Assembly: GCA_964512995.1 (NCBI GenBank)
Contig: CAZELM010000013.1
Span: forward strand, 29,382-93,381
Origin: CAZELM01 sp964512995
GTDB taxonomy: Bacteria; CSSED10-310
DNA: 64,000 bases
Reading direction: 5' to 3'
Shown: piece after piece, positions 1-7,692 of the stretch
Position numbering within the stretch: the first letter of the stretch is position 1
Layout of the letters: each line of letters starts with the position of its first letter
Notes under the pieces: model-generated
The model's database searches: none
The model's input: the letters and a program-made list of their open reading frames with translations, nothing else
Told to the model about the DNA's origin: nothing
Program-made: the position numbers and the translations under genes

Positions 1-68
1 ATCGGCGTCCCGGAATGATGGAAATGGATAACTTGCTATATACAATATTATTTCTAAGTGGACTACTT

Positions 69-727
69 CTATGAAAACCCATTTCCGTATCCGTTCTTGG
101 CGATGATGTTATCCATTTGTCGTTTCATTGTCACTGATAACCGGGTTTTGGGAGTCTTCGTTTTAAATTTTCGGGGATTGGCTCGAATATGATTACGGAT
201 TTGAGTGAGTTCATGTTTATCCCGGATGATGTGTTCATAGTAATTTCTTTGCCAAACCGGTATCCCAGTTGTTATCCGTAGTTTGTTAATCCGGCGACTG
301 GAAAATGTTTTGAGTCCTCGTACGATTTCCGATAATCCATGACGTACAGAGCCAGGTTTCATGCCTGCCGAAGTCTGGGTTGTGGATACGTTTTGGTGTA
401 TGTGAGTGGATTTAGAACCTTTCCCTGCACATGGTTGTATAACAGGAATTCTGTCTGTAATAACGATGATGCAATGCATATGATCGGGCATGATCATCAT
501 TTCATCCAGACGGATATTGCTATAAATGTATGGTAAATGCTCCCAAACATCCTGAACAATTTTTCCAGCATCGTTCAAAACCATTTTTTTATCGATGATT
601 TTTCCGAAAAGTGTTCCCGGTTATGGGTACAACATGTCACGAAGTACATACCAGACTGCGAATAATCACAATTTCTCAGTCTGATGGATCGTCGGTGGTG
701 CTTTTCCGGGTTAGATGATGTGGTCAT
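69..727 (-). pseudogene. REP-associated tyrosine transposase (RAYT, Y1 family), frameshifted
   Basis: Two reading frames together make one IS200/Y1-like RAYT transposase. The N-terminal part starts at ATG 727 (AAAGGA just upstream) and carries RRSIRLRNCDY and GMYFVTCCTHNRE. The C-terminal part, read in the next frame, carries the HUH motif (MPDHMHCIIVI) and the catalytic-tyrosine segment (WQRNYYEHIIRDKHEL, then IRANPRKF). The family-typical LFGKIID segment appears only if one base is added near 613, so I place a one-base deletion there. RAYTs nick and join single-stranded DNA at REP palindromes; an inverted-repeat element lies directly upstream at 758-850. Either the gene is dead or the draft has an indel error. 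Confidence 0.8.
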
Positions 728-757
728 GATGATTCCTTTGATAAATGAATCAGACGA

Positions 758-850
758 ACCGATCCCCCGTTGCCTGTTGGGGTCGGTTTCAAATCTGCCC
801 TGATGGTAATAATGAACCGTACTGGAATTGTCAGGTTTGAAACCGATCCC
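758..850. repeat. REP-like palindromic element between clpB and the RAYT gene
   Basis: Three related arms are visible: accgatcccc at 759-768, gggtcggtttcaaa around 780-793 and tttgaaaccgatccc at 836-850. The second and third arms are near-perfect reverse complements. The first can also pair with the GGGGTCGGT part of the second. The element lies between the clpB stop and the RAYT start, where REP/BIME-type substrates of RAYTs are expected. It could alternatively act as a clpB terminator hairpin, although there is no T tract. Confidence 0.5.
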
Positions 851-870
851 TAGGACCCATTGGTTTATTA

Positions 871-3495
871 TCATCCTGGATGAATCGATTCTCCAATGCT
901 GATGGTTAAATTACCACCTTGCTCATCGATCTGGATCACGCTGCCATCGACCACTTCTCCTGCGATCAACATCCGTCCGATGCGCGTCTCCAGTTCCCGC
1001 TGCAGAAATCGTTTCAGCGGTCGTGCTCCATACACCGGATCGAATCCATTCCTCGCGATGAGCCGCCGGGCCGATTCCGTCATTTCCAGCGAGATTCGGC
1101 GCTCCTTCAGACGTTGCCGGAGCGTTTCAATCATAATCTCGACAATCTGTTCAATTTCCCCAAGTGTGAGCGGCTTGAACAGGACAATATCATCCACCCG
1201 GTTTAGAAATTCAGGGCGGAAATGGATCCGGAGTTCCCGCATCACTGTATTGCGGACCGATTCATGGATCACTCCCGAATCACTGATCCCTTCGAGCAGA
1301 TGATGGGAGCCGATATTGCTGGTCATGATGATTACCGTGTTTTTGAAATCCACTGTCCGGCCGTGACTGTCTGTGACGCGGCCATCATCGAGTATCTGTA
1401 ACAGAACATTGAATACATCCTGATGTGCTTTCTCGATTTCATCAAACAAAATCACGGAATACGGTTTACGCCGCACAGCTTCGGTCAGTTGACCACCCTC
1501 ATCGTAGCCCACATATCCCGGTGGAGCACCGATCAGACGGGACACCGTATGTTTCTCCATATATTCAGACATATCGATCCGGATGAGGTTATCTTCGGTG
1601 TCAAACAATGCAGCAGCCAGTGTACGGGCCAGCTCCGTCTTTCCCACTCCGGTCGGACCCAGAAATATAAATGAACCAATCGGCCGGCACGGGTCCTTGA
1701 TTCCGGATCGGGCTCGAATCACGGCATCCGATACGAGTTGCACGGCTTCATCTTGACCAATCACACGACGGTGGAGATGATGATCGAGATGCAACAGCTT
1801 TTCACGCTCTCCCTCGACGAGCCGTGTCACCGGAATACCGGTCCATTTGGAGACGATATCCGCAATCTCTTCATCGGTGACGGATTCCCTCAGCAGCTTC
1901 TCTCCGTTCTGGCGATTTTTCAGCCGTTCTTCACTTTGCCGGAGCTGGTTTTCCAGATTTGGCAACCGGCCGTGTTTCAATTCCGCAGCTCGATTGAGAT
2001 CATATTCCCGCTCCGCTTTTTCAATGTCCATGCGGATCCGTTCGATGTCTTCGCGCAATTTCTGGACGTGTCCGATGATTTCTTTCTCCGCATCCCATTG
2101 CGCCCGCATGCCATCCGCTTCCGTTTTCAAATCCGCCAGCTCTCTGCGGATCGTTTCCAGTCGTTCTTTGCTGGAGCTGTCTTTCTCTTTTTTCAGGGCC
2201 GCTTCTTCGATCTCCAACTGCATGATACGCCGGGTGACTTCGTCCAACGCTGTTGGCATGGAGTCGATCTCGGTGCGGATCATGGCGCAGGCTTCATCGA
2301 CGAGATCAATGGCTTTATCAGGAAGGAACCGGTCGGAAATGTATCGATTGGAGAGAGTCGCTGCCGCAACGAGTGCACCATCGAGAATCTGGACACCGTG
2401 ATGGATTTCAAACCGCTCCTTCAGTCCCCGTAAAATGGAGATCGTATCTTCCACCGTCGGCTGATCCACCAGGACGGGCTGGAATCGGCGTTCGAGAGCG
2501 GCATCTTTTTCAATGTATTTCCGGTATTCATCCAATGTCGTTGCACCGATGCAGTGGAGTTCACCACGGGCCAGCATGGGTTTGAGCATGTTTCCGGCGT
2601 CCATGGAACCTTCTGCTTTTCCAGCGCCGACAATGGTGTGCAATTCATCGATGAACAGCAGGATCCGGCCGTCGCTTTCTTTGATTTCCTGAAGTACGGC
2701 TTTCAGCCGTTCCTCAAACTCCCCGCGGTATTTGGCTCCCGCAACCAGTGCTCCCATATCCAGAGCGAAAATTGATTTCTCTTTGAGTCCTTCGGGAACA
2801 TCGCCGCGCACGATGCGGTGAGCGAGTCCCTCCACGATCGCCGTTTTACCGACACCAGGTTCACCGATCAGCACGGGATTGTTTTTTGTTTTTCGTGACA
2901 GGATCCGGATCACCCGCCGGATTTCAGCATCGCGTCCGATCACAGGATCCAGTTTTCCCCGGTGGACATCCTGAACCAGATCCCGCCCGTAGCGCTCCAG
3001 TGCTTCATACGTTGATTCCGGATTGGTGCTTTGCACGCGTTGATTTCCACGAACGTCCACCAGTCCATTCAAAAACCGATCCCGGGTGATGCCGAAGCTT
3101 TTGAATAACTTACTGAGGAACGTGGTTTCGGTTTCATCGATAGCAGCCAGAAAGAGATGCTCCACAGATACATATTCGTCTTTGAGTCGCTTAGCCTCGT
3201 CTTCCGCCTGAACAAGAAGCTGGTTGAATCGTTGAGTAACATAGATTTTCCCGGGTTCTGCTCCGGGACCGGAGATTCGTGGACGACGCTGCAATTCGTC
3301 TTCGATCCGTTTTGTGAGCGTATCGAGTGGTGCATCCATTTTTTTCAGCAACCGGGGAATCAGCCCTTCGGGTTGTGCGAGCAAAGCCAGCATCAGATGC
3401 TCCACATCCAGTTCAATGTGACCGAATCGCACGGCTTTGACTTGAGCGTCGTGCAATGCTTCCTGGGATTTTTGTGTTAATCGGTTGATATCCAT
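871..3495 (-). CDS. clpB: ATP-dependent chaperone ClpB
   Basis: 874 aa, normal ClpB length. It is a cytoplasmic hexameric disaggregase that threads aggregated protein with DnaK. Visible in order: a Clp N-domain (starting MDINRLTQKSQEAL), a first AAA+ module with Walker A GEPGVGKT at about residues 211-218 and FIDELHT, a long charged coiled-coil M domain (about 400-520), and a second AAA+ module with GPTGVGKTELA and LFDEIEKAH. The M domain separates it from ClpA and ClpC. The start at 3495 has AAAGGAGGGTGAT directly upstream; the 36-residue in-frame extension beyond it has no ribosome site. A promoter with an overlapping inverted repeat lies at 3525-3563. Confidence 0.97.
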   Translation of the reverse strand: MDINRLTQKSQEALHDAQVKAVRFGHIELDVEHLMLALLAQPEGLIPRLLKKMDAPLDTLTKRIEDELQRRPRISGPGAEPGKIYVTQRFNQLLVQAEDEAKRLKDEYVSVEHLFLAAIDETETTFLSKLFKSFGITRDRFLNGLVDVRGNQRVQSTNPESTYEALERYGRDLVQDVHRGKLDPVIGRDAEIRRVIRILSRKTKNNPVLIGEPGVGKTAIVEGLAHRIVRGDVPEGLKEKSIFALDMGALVAGAKYRGEFEERLKAVLQEIKESDGRILLFIDELHTIVGAGKAEGSMDAGNMLKPMLARGELHCIGATTLDEYRKYIEKDAALERRFQPVLVDQPTVEDTISILRGLKERFEIHHGVQILDGALVAAATLSNRYISDRFLPDKAIDLVDEACAMIRTEIDSMPTALDEVTRRIMQLEIEEAALKKEKDSSSKERLETIRRELADLKTEADGMRAQWDAEKEIIGHVQKLREDIERIRMDIEKAEREYDLNRAAELKHGRLPNLENQLRQSEERLKNRQNGEKLLRESVTDEEIADIVSKWTGIPVTRLVEGEREKLLHLDHHLHRRVIGQDEAVQLVSDAVIRARSGIKDPCRPIGSFIFLGPTGVGKTELARTLAAALFDTEDNLIRIDMSEYMEKHTVSRLIGAPPGYVGYDEGGQLTEAVRRKPYSVILFDEIEKAHQDVFNVLLQILDDGRVTDSHGRTVDFKNTVIIMTSNIGSHHLLEGISDSGVIHESVRNTVMRELRIHFRPEFLNRVDDIVLFKPLTLGEIEQIVEIMIETLRQRLKERRISLEMTESARRLIARNGFDPVYGARPLKRFLQRELETRIGRMLIAGEVVDGSVIQIDEQGGNLTISIGESIHPG

Positions 3496-3524
3496 ATCAC
3501 CCTCCTTTGCACTCGTTCCATGAA

Positions 3525-3563
3525 TTGTTTCAAATAGTATGCCAAAAGGTTTCTTTGAAACAA
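3525..3563 (-). promoter_or_regulatory. clpB promoter bracketed by an inverted repeat (operator candidate)
   Basis: A perfect 10-bp inverted repeat, TTGTTTCAAA (3525-3534) and TTTGAAACAA (3554-3563), is separated by 19 bp. On the minus strand a sigma70-like promoter fits inside it: -35 TTGTTT at 3563-3558, 18-bp spacer, -10 TACTAT at 3539-3534. The arms therefore cover the -35 and touch the -10, as a repressor operator would. It is not CIRCE. Confidence 0.55.
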
Positions 3564-3741
3564 CATTGCCGTGACCCCTCAGGGAGCGGTGATGCAAACT
3601 CATCGGCGTGGAAGGATGGCATCGCTATATTTCCCACACCCCGCTCCCTGCCCCCGCCGGTCATGTCAGGGCATTGATCCATGCAGGATCGGCCGGCGAT
3701 CCTCTCCCGGTCGCTGAGTTGGGAGAAGTTAAAAGAATTTT

Positions 3742-3786
3742 GCACATATGCTATTCTCCATTCATGGAGAAGGATTAAGGATGATG
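3742..3786. repeat. Dispersed 45-bp repeat, copy 1
   Basis: It begins gcacatatgct, contains a hairpin (ctccattcatggag), and ends aaggattaaggatgatg. A second copy at 33795-33839 matches it at about 36 of 45 positions. Both copies are intergenic. Confidence 0.6.
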
Positions 3787-3920
3787 TAATATGTGTATAA
3801 GCAGGGAACGGTGCAGCAACGTAGCAGCCGTGGCATTTGATAAAAAAACGAATGCTTACGCTCATTGAATGATCGCATTAATTGTGGTTTACTCCAGATG
3901 ATCAGTTTGGAGATGAACAA

Positions 3921-4457
3921 ATGCTTGATTTAATTGCTTTTTCCCATCCGATCATCAAAGAACCGCTCAAACCTGGATTCGAAGCAGGTGACCGGAAATC
4001 GTGGGATAATCCCAAGAAATCGAACCTGTTCCGGGGATTCCTGGGAGGCTGTATCGGATCGACAATCGGTGCAATGATTTGGGCGTGGCTGTGGTATTTC
4101 ACCCACTACAAGATCACCTGGATTGCAGTCATCATAGGTGTTCTGACAGGCTTTGGCACCCGAAGGTTGGGGAGAGGGTCAACTGTTGCTTTTCGATTGA
4201 TTGGTGCAGGCTGGAGTTTTATTGGATGTCTGGAAGGGACCCTCGGTTATCTTTTGCTGGTATGGGCATTCCAAAAACAGCTCCCCGTAACGACAATCAT
4301 TCAGGAATTGAATCTCCAGACAATTTGGAGACTTCTGATGATTACATACAGCCATTGGGATTGGATTTTTTACTTGATGGCCATGGGTTTGGGATTTTTC
4401 CTGTCACTTCAGGAATCCACTCCCCGGTACATTTTATCTCAAACCTCGAAGGAGTGA
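3921..4457 (+). CDS. Membrane protein of unknown function
   Basis: 178 aa. I chose ATG 3921 because TTGGAG lies 8 nt upstream; an upstream in-frame TTG at 3882 has no such site. After a polar N-terminus (about 35 aa) come a Gly-rich segment GGCIGSTIGAMIWAWLW, a second hydrophobic stretch (IAVIIGVLTGFG), then LEGTLGYLLLVWAF and IFYLMAMGLGFFLSL, giving about four membrane spans. No family was recognised. The 3' end overlaps the convergent nfo gene by 24 bp, so the two transcripts are antisense there. Confidence 0.7.
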   Translation: MLDLIAFSHPIIKEPLKPGFEAGDRKSWDNPKKSNLFRGFLGGCIGSTIGAMIWAWLWYFTHYKITWIAVIIGVLTGFGTRRLGRGSTVAFRLIGAGWSFIGCLEGTLGYLLLVWAFQKQLPVTTIIQELNLQTIWRLLMITYSHWDWIFYLMAMGLGFFLSLQESTPRYILSQTSKE

Positions 4458-5306
4458 GAGGTTTTTTATGTCCCACAAACCATCGGGATCCTTGGGAGTT
4501 TCGAGGATCATGGGGAGATTCCGGAGAGCCGGATCATTGACGATTGCTCTGAACCCGTGCACTCCGATACGGCCTTCACCGATATGCGTATGTCGGTCGA
4601 GATGACTCCCGAGATCTCCAAGAGAATCATTGAGATGAACGACAACCAGCCGATCCAGACCGATGATCCGATGGAACTCATCCCTGGTTCGGTTCCATGC
4701 CTTATTTGTCTGGATATCATAACCCGCTGAAAAAATGTGACACGTATCCAGACAGACTCCAATCCGGTTTTGGTGACGCGTATGGTGGATAATGTGCTGG
4801 AAGTGTTCGAATCGTCCACCGATCGAATGAGAAGAGCCACTGGTCGTTTCCAGAGCTACTCCAACCTGAGCAACTGTGGGATTATCAAGCAGAAGATCAA
4901 GGGCGTCACAGATGCGTCGCATCCCGCCTGATTCTCCATGGCCCAGGTGGGAACCAGGATGAATCACAAGCCATGGGATGGAAAGCTGAGCGCAAAAAGC
5001 GAGTTCATCGGAAATGGCTCGTATGGATTTATGGTAGATCACGTCATCGGGAGATGCCAGATTGGCGAGATACAGGCCATGAAGGATGACGGGATGAATA
5101 CCGGTTTGATGCAATGCCTGAAAATAACTATTGATTTGGACGGTTGTGGGTAATTTTCGTTTCCATATCCGAGGGGATCGTGAAAAAATGGCCGCTGTAT
5201 CACAGGTTAATTCTCGTGCTCGATAGATGGCGCGAGCGAGACCCCCCGAAACGGACATATGGGATCCCAGAATCAATTCCTGCGAACCGGATTTGTGATA
5301 TCCCAT
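4434..5306 (-). CDS. nfo: Endonuclease IV (AP endonuclease)
   Basis: 290 aa TIM-barrel zinc endonuclease that cleaves DNA 5' of abasic sites in base excision repair. The trinuclear-zinc ligands can be read: H76, H116 (VIHPGSH), E153 (ALETTSG), D187 and H190 (CLDTCHIFSAGYDI), H224 (VVHLNDS), D237 and H239 (LDRHTHIGEG) and E269 (ILETPK). GSHMSVSGGL is the normal N-terminal signature. It is the last gene of a three-gene minus-strand operon, 8 nt after the lipoprotein gene. The segment AAIFSRSPRIW replaces the usual xQIFTRNPRxW, a conservative deviation. Confidence 0.95.
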   Translation of the reverse strand: MGYHKSGSQELILGSHMSVSGGLARAIYRARELTCDTAAIFSRSPRIWKRKLPTTVQINSYFQALHQTGIHPVILHGLYLANLASPDDVIYHKSIRAISDELAFCAQLSIPWLVIHPGSHLGHGESGGMRRICDALDLLLDNPTVAQVGVALETTSGSSHSIGGRFEHFQHIIHHTRHQNRIGVCLDTCHIFSAGYDIQTNKAWNRTRDEFHRIIGLDRLVVVHLNDSLGDLGSHLDRHTHIGEGRIGVHGFRAIVNDPALRNLPMILETPKDPDGLWDIKNLSLLRGLR

Positions 5307-5314
5307 GCTGGAAA

Positions 5315-5659
5315 TCAGGATGGCAGATCAGTAGAACATTGCCGAAGGACCCAGAAATAATCTTTTCTTTCAGAAACCATGATGGTGATGTGAGCGGTCG
5401 GGATCCATACTTCTGACAATTTTTGGAATGCGATCAGCTCGTGAATACCCGGAGCGATATCGGAGAATATATCGCTGTTTCCGGTCTCAGGTAAGTACAT
5501 AATACTGTCATTATCCAATGTAACCGAAATATCACATGGAGTAAGATTCGTAATAGTGATGGTGTGATTGGTATCGAGGGGTGAATCCTTCCATGTATCA
5601 CACCCGGATAGAATAATTGAAACAATCAAGGCAATGTAAGGAATGATTTTTGTTTTCAA
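5315..5659 (-). CDS. Small lipoprotein
   Basis: 114 aa. The N-terminus MKTKIIPYIALIVSIILSGC is a lipoprotein signal with the lipobox LSGC; Cys20 would be lipidated. The mature part (about 95 aa) is rich in Thr, Ile and Asp and looks beta-stranded. No family was recognised. The start is TTG at 5659, overlapping the stop of the upstream receiver gene in the string TTGA, so translation is probably coupled. It sits between a receiver/DHp regulator and nfo, which gives no clear functional hint. Confidence 0.75.
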   Translation of the reverse strand: MKTKIIPYIALIVSIILSGCDTWKDSPLDTNHTITITNLTPCDISVTLDNDSIMYLPETGNSDIFSDIAPGIHELIAFQKLSEVWIPTAHITIMVSERKDYFWVLRQCSTDLPS

Positions 5660-6462
5660 TCGTCGCCATTTCTGTCGTTATGATATTCTGATTTGGCTAT
5701 ATTCACTATCTGCGATCCATAACCATGTTCCTCAAAAACCGGAGTTTTGATTTTATTTTTCAGTGTTTGAAGGGTTTGGATAATGCGGTTGATTTCGCCA
5801 TTTATAGTGGTCAGGTATTGCCCCAGTTTCTCCGGGCTTAATCCGTTTCCTTTTTCAGAGCATATTTGCAGAATAGTACTGATCGTTGTCAGCGGATTTC
5901 TGAGTTCATGATCCAATGTACCGGTCGCCGTATTGATGGCTGCGATCGTAGTAGTGATGAGGAGCTGTTGTTGTGTCTCCTCAAGCTTACGAAGCGTTAT
6001 TTCCTGCTCGGTTGTTTTCTGTTTGAGATCTTTGATGAGCTGTTGATTCTGTTGAGCCATGGTTCGTTTTGCATATCCGCGCTGGAGAGCGAGAATGAGT
6101 TGCTCCATTTGAAATGGTTTTTCCAGATAATCATAAGCTCCGTTTCGGATAGCCGCGATGGCATTATCCATCGTACTATAACCGGTCATCATGATCACAA
6201 TAATCTCAGAATCGAATTCGCGGATTTTTTCCAGAAGTTCAATGCCATTCATCGGACTCATTTTGATGTCTGTCAATACAATATCAAAAGGAGTCTGGGG
6301 ATTGATGACTTTAAAGTAAGCTTCTTCACCGCTACGGGCTGTTTCGACGTTGTACCCGGTCATAGACAGGATAACTTCGAGATTGTCAAGATTCTCGATA
6401 TGATCATCCACGACCAGGATGTGAGGCCGTCTGAGGTCCGGTTTTTCTGTATATTTTTTCAT
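5656..6462 (-). CDS. Receiver - coiled coil - DHp protein lacking an ATPase domain
   Basis: 268 aa. The N-terminal CheY-like receiver is intact: D19/D20, phosphoacceptor D65 (LTDIKM), T93 and K115 (EKPF). A Gln/Lys-rich coiled coil follows (about 130-170), then an H-box-like helix GTLDHELRNPLTTIS with a candidate phospho-His at 185 and a second helix to about 245. The protein then ends without the N, G1 or G2 boxes of a kinase ATP-binding domain. It could be a phosphotransfer or dimerisation partner fed by another kinase, or a histidine kinase that lost its catalytic domain. It is first in an operon with the lipoprotein and nfo genes. Confidence 0.8.
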   Translation of the reverse strand: MKKYTEKPDLRRPHILVVDDHIENLDNLEVILSMTGYNVETARSGEEAYFKVINPQTPFDIVLTDIKMSPMNGIELLEKIREFDSEIIVIMMTGYSTMDNAIAAIRNGAYDYLEKPFQMEQLILALQRGYAKRTMAQQNQQLIKDLKQKTTEQEITLRKLEETQQQLLITTTIAAINTATGTLDHELRNPLTTISTILQICSEKGNGLSPEKLGQYLTTINGEINRIIQTLQTLKNKIKTPVFEEHGYGSQIVNIAKSEYHNDRNGDD

Positions 6463-6997
6463 GATATTCCTTCACCTTGTTAAAGGTCGCTGCTATCCGA
6501 TGCCACTGCAAAAACCATACCTGTAGAAACTATCGGATGATGATTTTGTAATTGATCTATGCAGCCGATGTGTTTGGTGATTTGCATTGACGGGCTGTAG
6601 TCGATGTTGAAGATTGAATCCTGTTAATGAACATAACGATATACCTTCATGGTGAAATCAATCAGAATCCGATATACTTTTCTAAAAAGTGGATGTGTGT
6701 TATGGAAATCTTGGCTGAGTGTACTCATCTGACCATTGTTGCTTCTGAGGGATGAATGCAATTCAGGAAAGGATCTGATGCAAATTTTGCGGATATGGAA
6801 TGCTCGTCGAGTGATAACATCAAATTGGGAAAGATGCGGAAAGGTCTGCTTAAAAGTGTTCCATTCATCAAAAAAACTATCATATATAAATATCATATTG
6901 CTTTTTGAGATAAAGAATCTTATCATGGGTTTGTTTTTAGTTGTTGTGATGCATGATGTTTTAACTCGAACCAGACAATATCGTACAGGAGGCCATC
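6463..6997. other. Intergenic region upstream of carD
   Basis: 535 bp, AT-rich towards carD. It contains a candidate carD promoter at 6898-6926. A minus-strand reading frame (6624-6926) has no ribosome site and runs through that promoter, so I do not call it. I see no RNA gene. Confidence 0.5.
6898..6926 (+). promoter_or_regulatory. Candidate carD promoter
   Basis: TTGCTT (6898-6903), 17-bp spacer, TATCAT (6921-6926), about 70 bp before the carD start. The match to sigma70 consensus is moderate. Confidence 0.35.
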
Positions 6998-7474
6998 ATG
7001 TTTAATGTCGGTGATCTTTTGATTTACCCTACCCAAGGATTGGCACAGGTTCAGGGTATTGAATCGAAAGTCATTGGCAACAAAGCAACAGATTTTTATA
7101 TTCTCAGAATTGTCGCTAAAAATCTGGCGATCATGGTTCCAACTGCCAATGAAGAAAAAATTGGGCTCCGGCAGATCGTCCAACCGGAAGAACTGCCTAA
7201 AGTTAAAGAAATTCTGGGTAAAAATTCTGAGACTCATTACACGCAATGGCATCATCGATACAGCGACAATTTTGATAAACTGAAATCAGGATCTATCTTC
7301 CTGACAGCGGAAGTCGTGCGGGATTTGGTCAACTTAAAGAAAAAAAAGAGTTTGGCTATCAAGGAATCCCGGATGATGGATAATGCTTTGCAACTGCTTA
7401 TCACAGAGGTCGCAGCATGTCTGAATATTCCTGATAAGGAAGCCAGTGACTGGATTATGGAATCGCTGAACTAG
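6998..7474 (+). CDS. carD: CarD-family transcriptional regulator
   Basis: 158 aa. Residues 1-60 form the Tudor-like RNA polymerase beta-lobe-binding domain (FNVGDLLIYPTQGLAQVQGIE, then YILRI, MVPTANEEKIGLRQIV). The helical C-terminal part (about 65-158) is where CarD/CdnL proteins contact the upstream edge of the promoter bubble. The family stabilises open complexes at rRNA and housekeeping promoters. ACAGGAGGCC upstream of ATG 6998 fixes the start. The gene appears monocistronic. CarD occurs in myxobacteria, actinobacteria, spirochaetes, Firmicutes and many candidate phyla, so it does not fix taxonomy. Confidence 0.93.
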   Translation: MFNVGDLLIYPTQGLAQVQGIESKVIGNKATDFYILRIVAKNLAIMVPTANEEKIGLRQIVQPEELPKVKEILGKNSETHYTQWHHRYSDNFDKLKSGSIFLTAEVVRDLVNLKKKKSLAIKESRMMDNALQLLITEVAACLNIPDKEASDWIMESLN

Positions 7475-7692
7475 GCGAAAACCTCCGACCGCTTCCACAG
7501 CGTTTCGTCCCAGGATTTATAATTAAAATCAGAAAAAATTCGGAACACCACATGCCTTAGAATCGTATTGGATGTCAGGTATTTGGATTCTGTCTGTCAT
7601 TTGACGCTGAAAAAGAAATCATGCTACTTATAGCGGCAGTTATCTTGGGGATTGTAGGTAAAACAGAGAAGAGATAAACGAAGGAGCATTAT

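Larger units (their letters stand above)
3496..3920. other. Intergenic region upstream of clpB with hairpins and a dispersed repeat
   Basis: This region holds the clpB promoter and operator and, at 3742-3786, one copy of a dispersed repeat beginning gcacatatgct. A further hairpin pairs ctctccc with tgggagaag near 3711-3727. I see no convincing gene: the minus-strand frame across it has no ribosome site and spans the promoter. Confidence 0.5.

Noticed and set aside
575..610. A7 run in the transposase gene as a programmed frameshift site
   Set aside because: The family-typical segment LFGKIID is restored only by a shift upstream of the A7 run, near 613, so slippage on the A run would not give the normal protein.
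3505..3520. CIRCE element upstream of clpB (GAGTGC half-site)
   Set aside because: Only one half-site is present; the partner TTAGCACTC-type arm at the proper spacing is missing.
3530..3865. 111-aa minus-strand reading frame upstream of clpB
   Set aside because: It spans the clpB promoter, inverted repeat and dispersed repeat and has no recognisable protein features.
6624..6926. 100-aa minus-strand reading frame upstream of carD
   Set aside because: No ribosome site, composition unlike neighbouring genes, and it covers the likely carD promoter.
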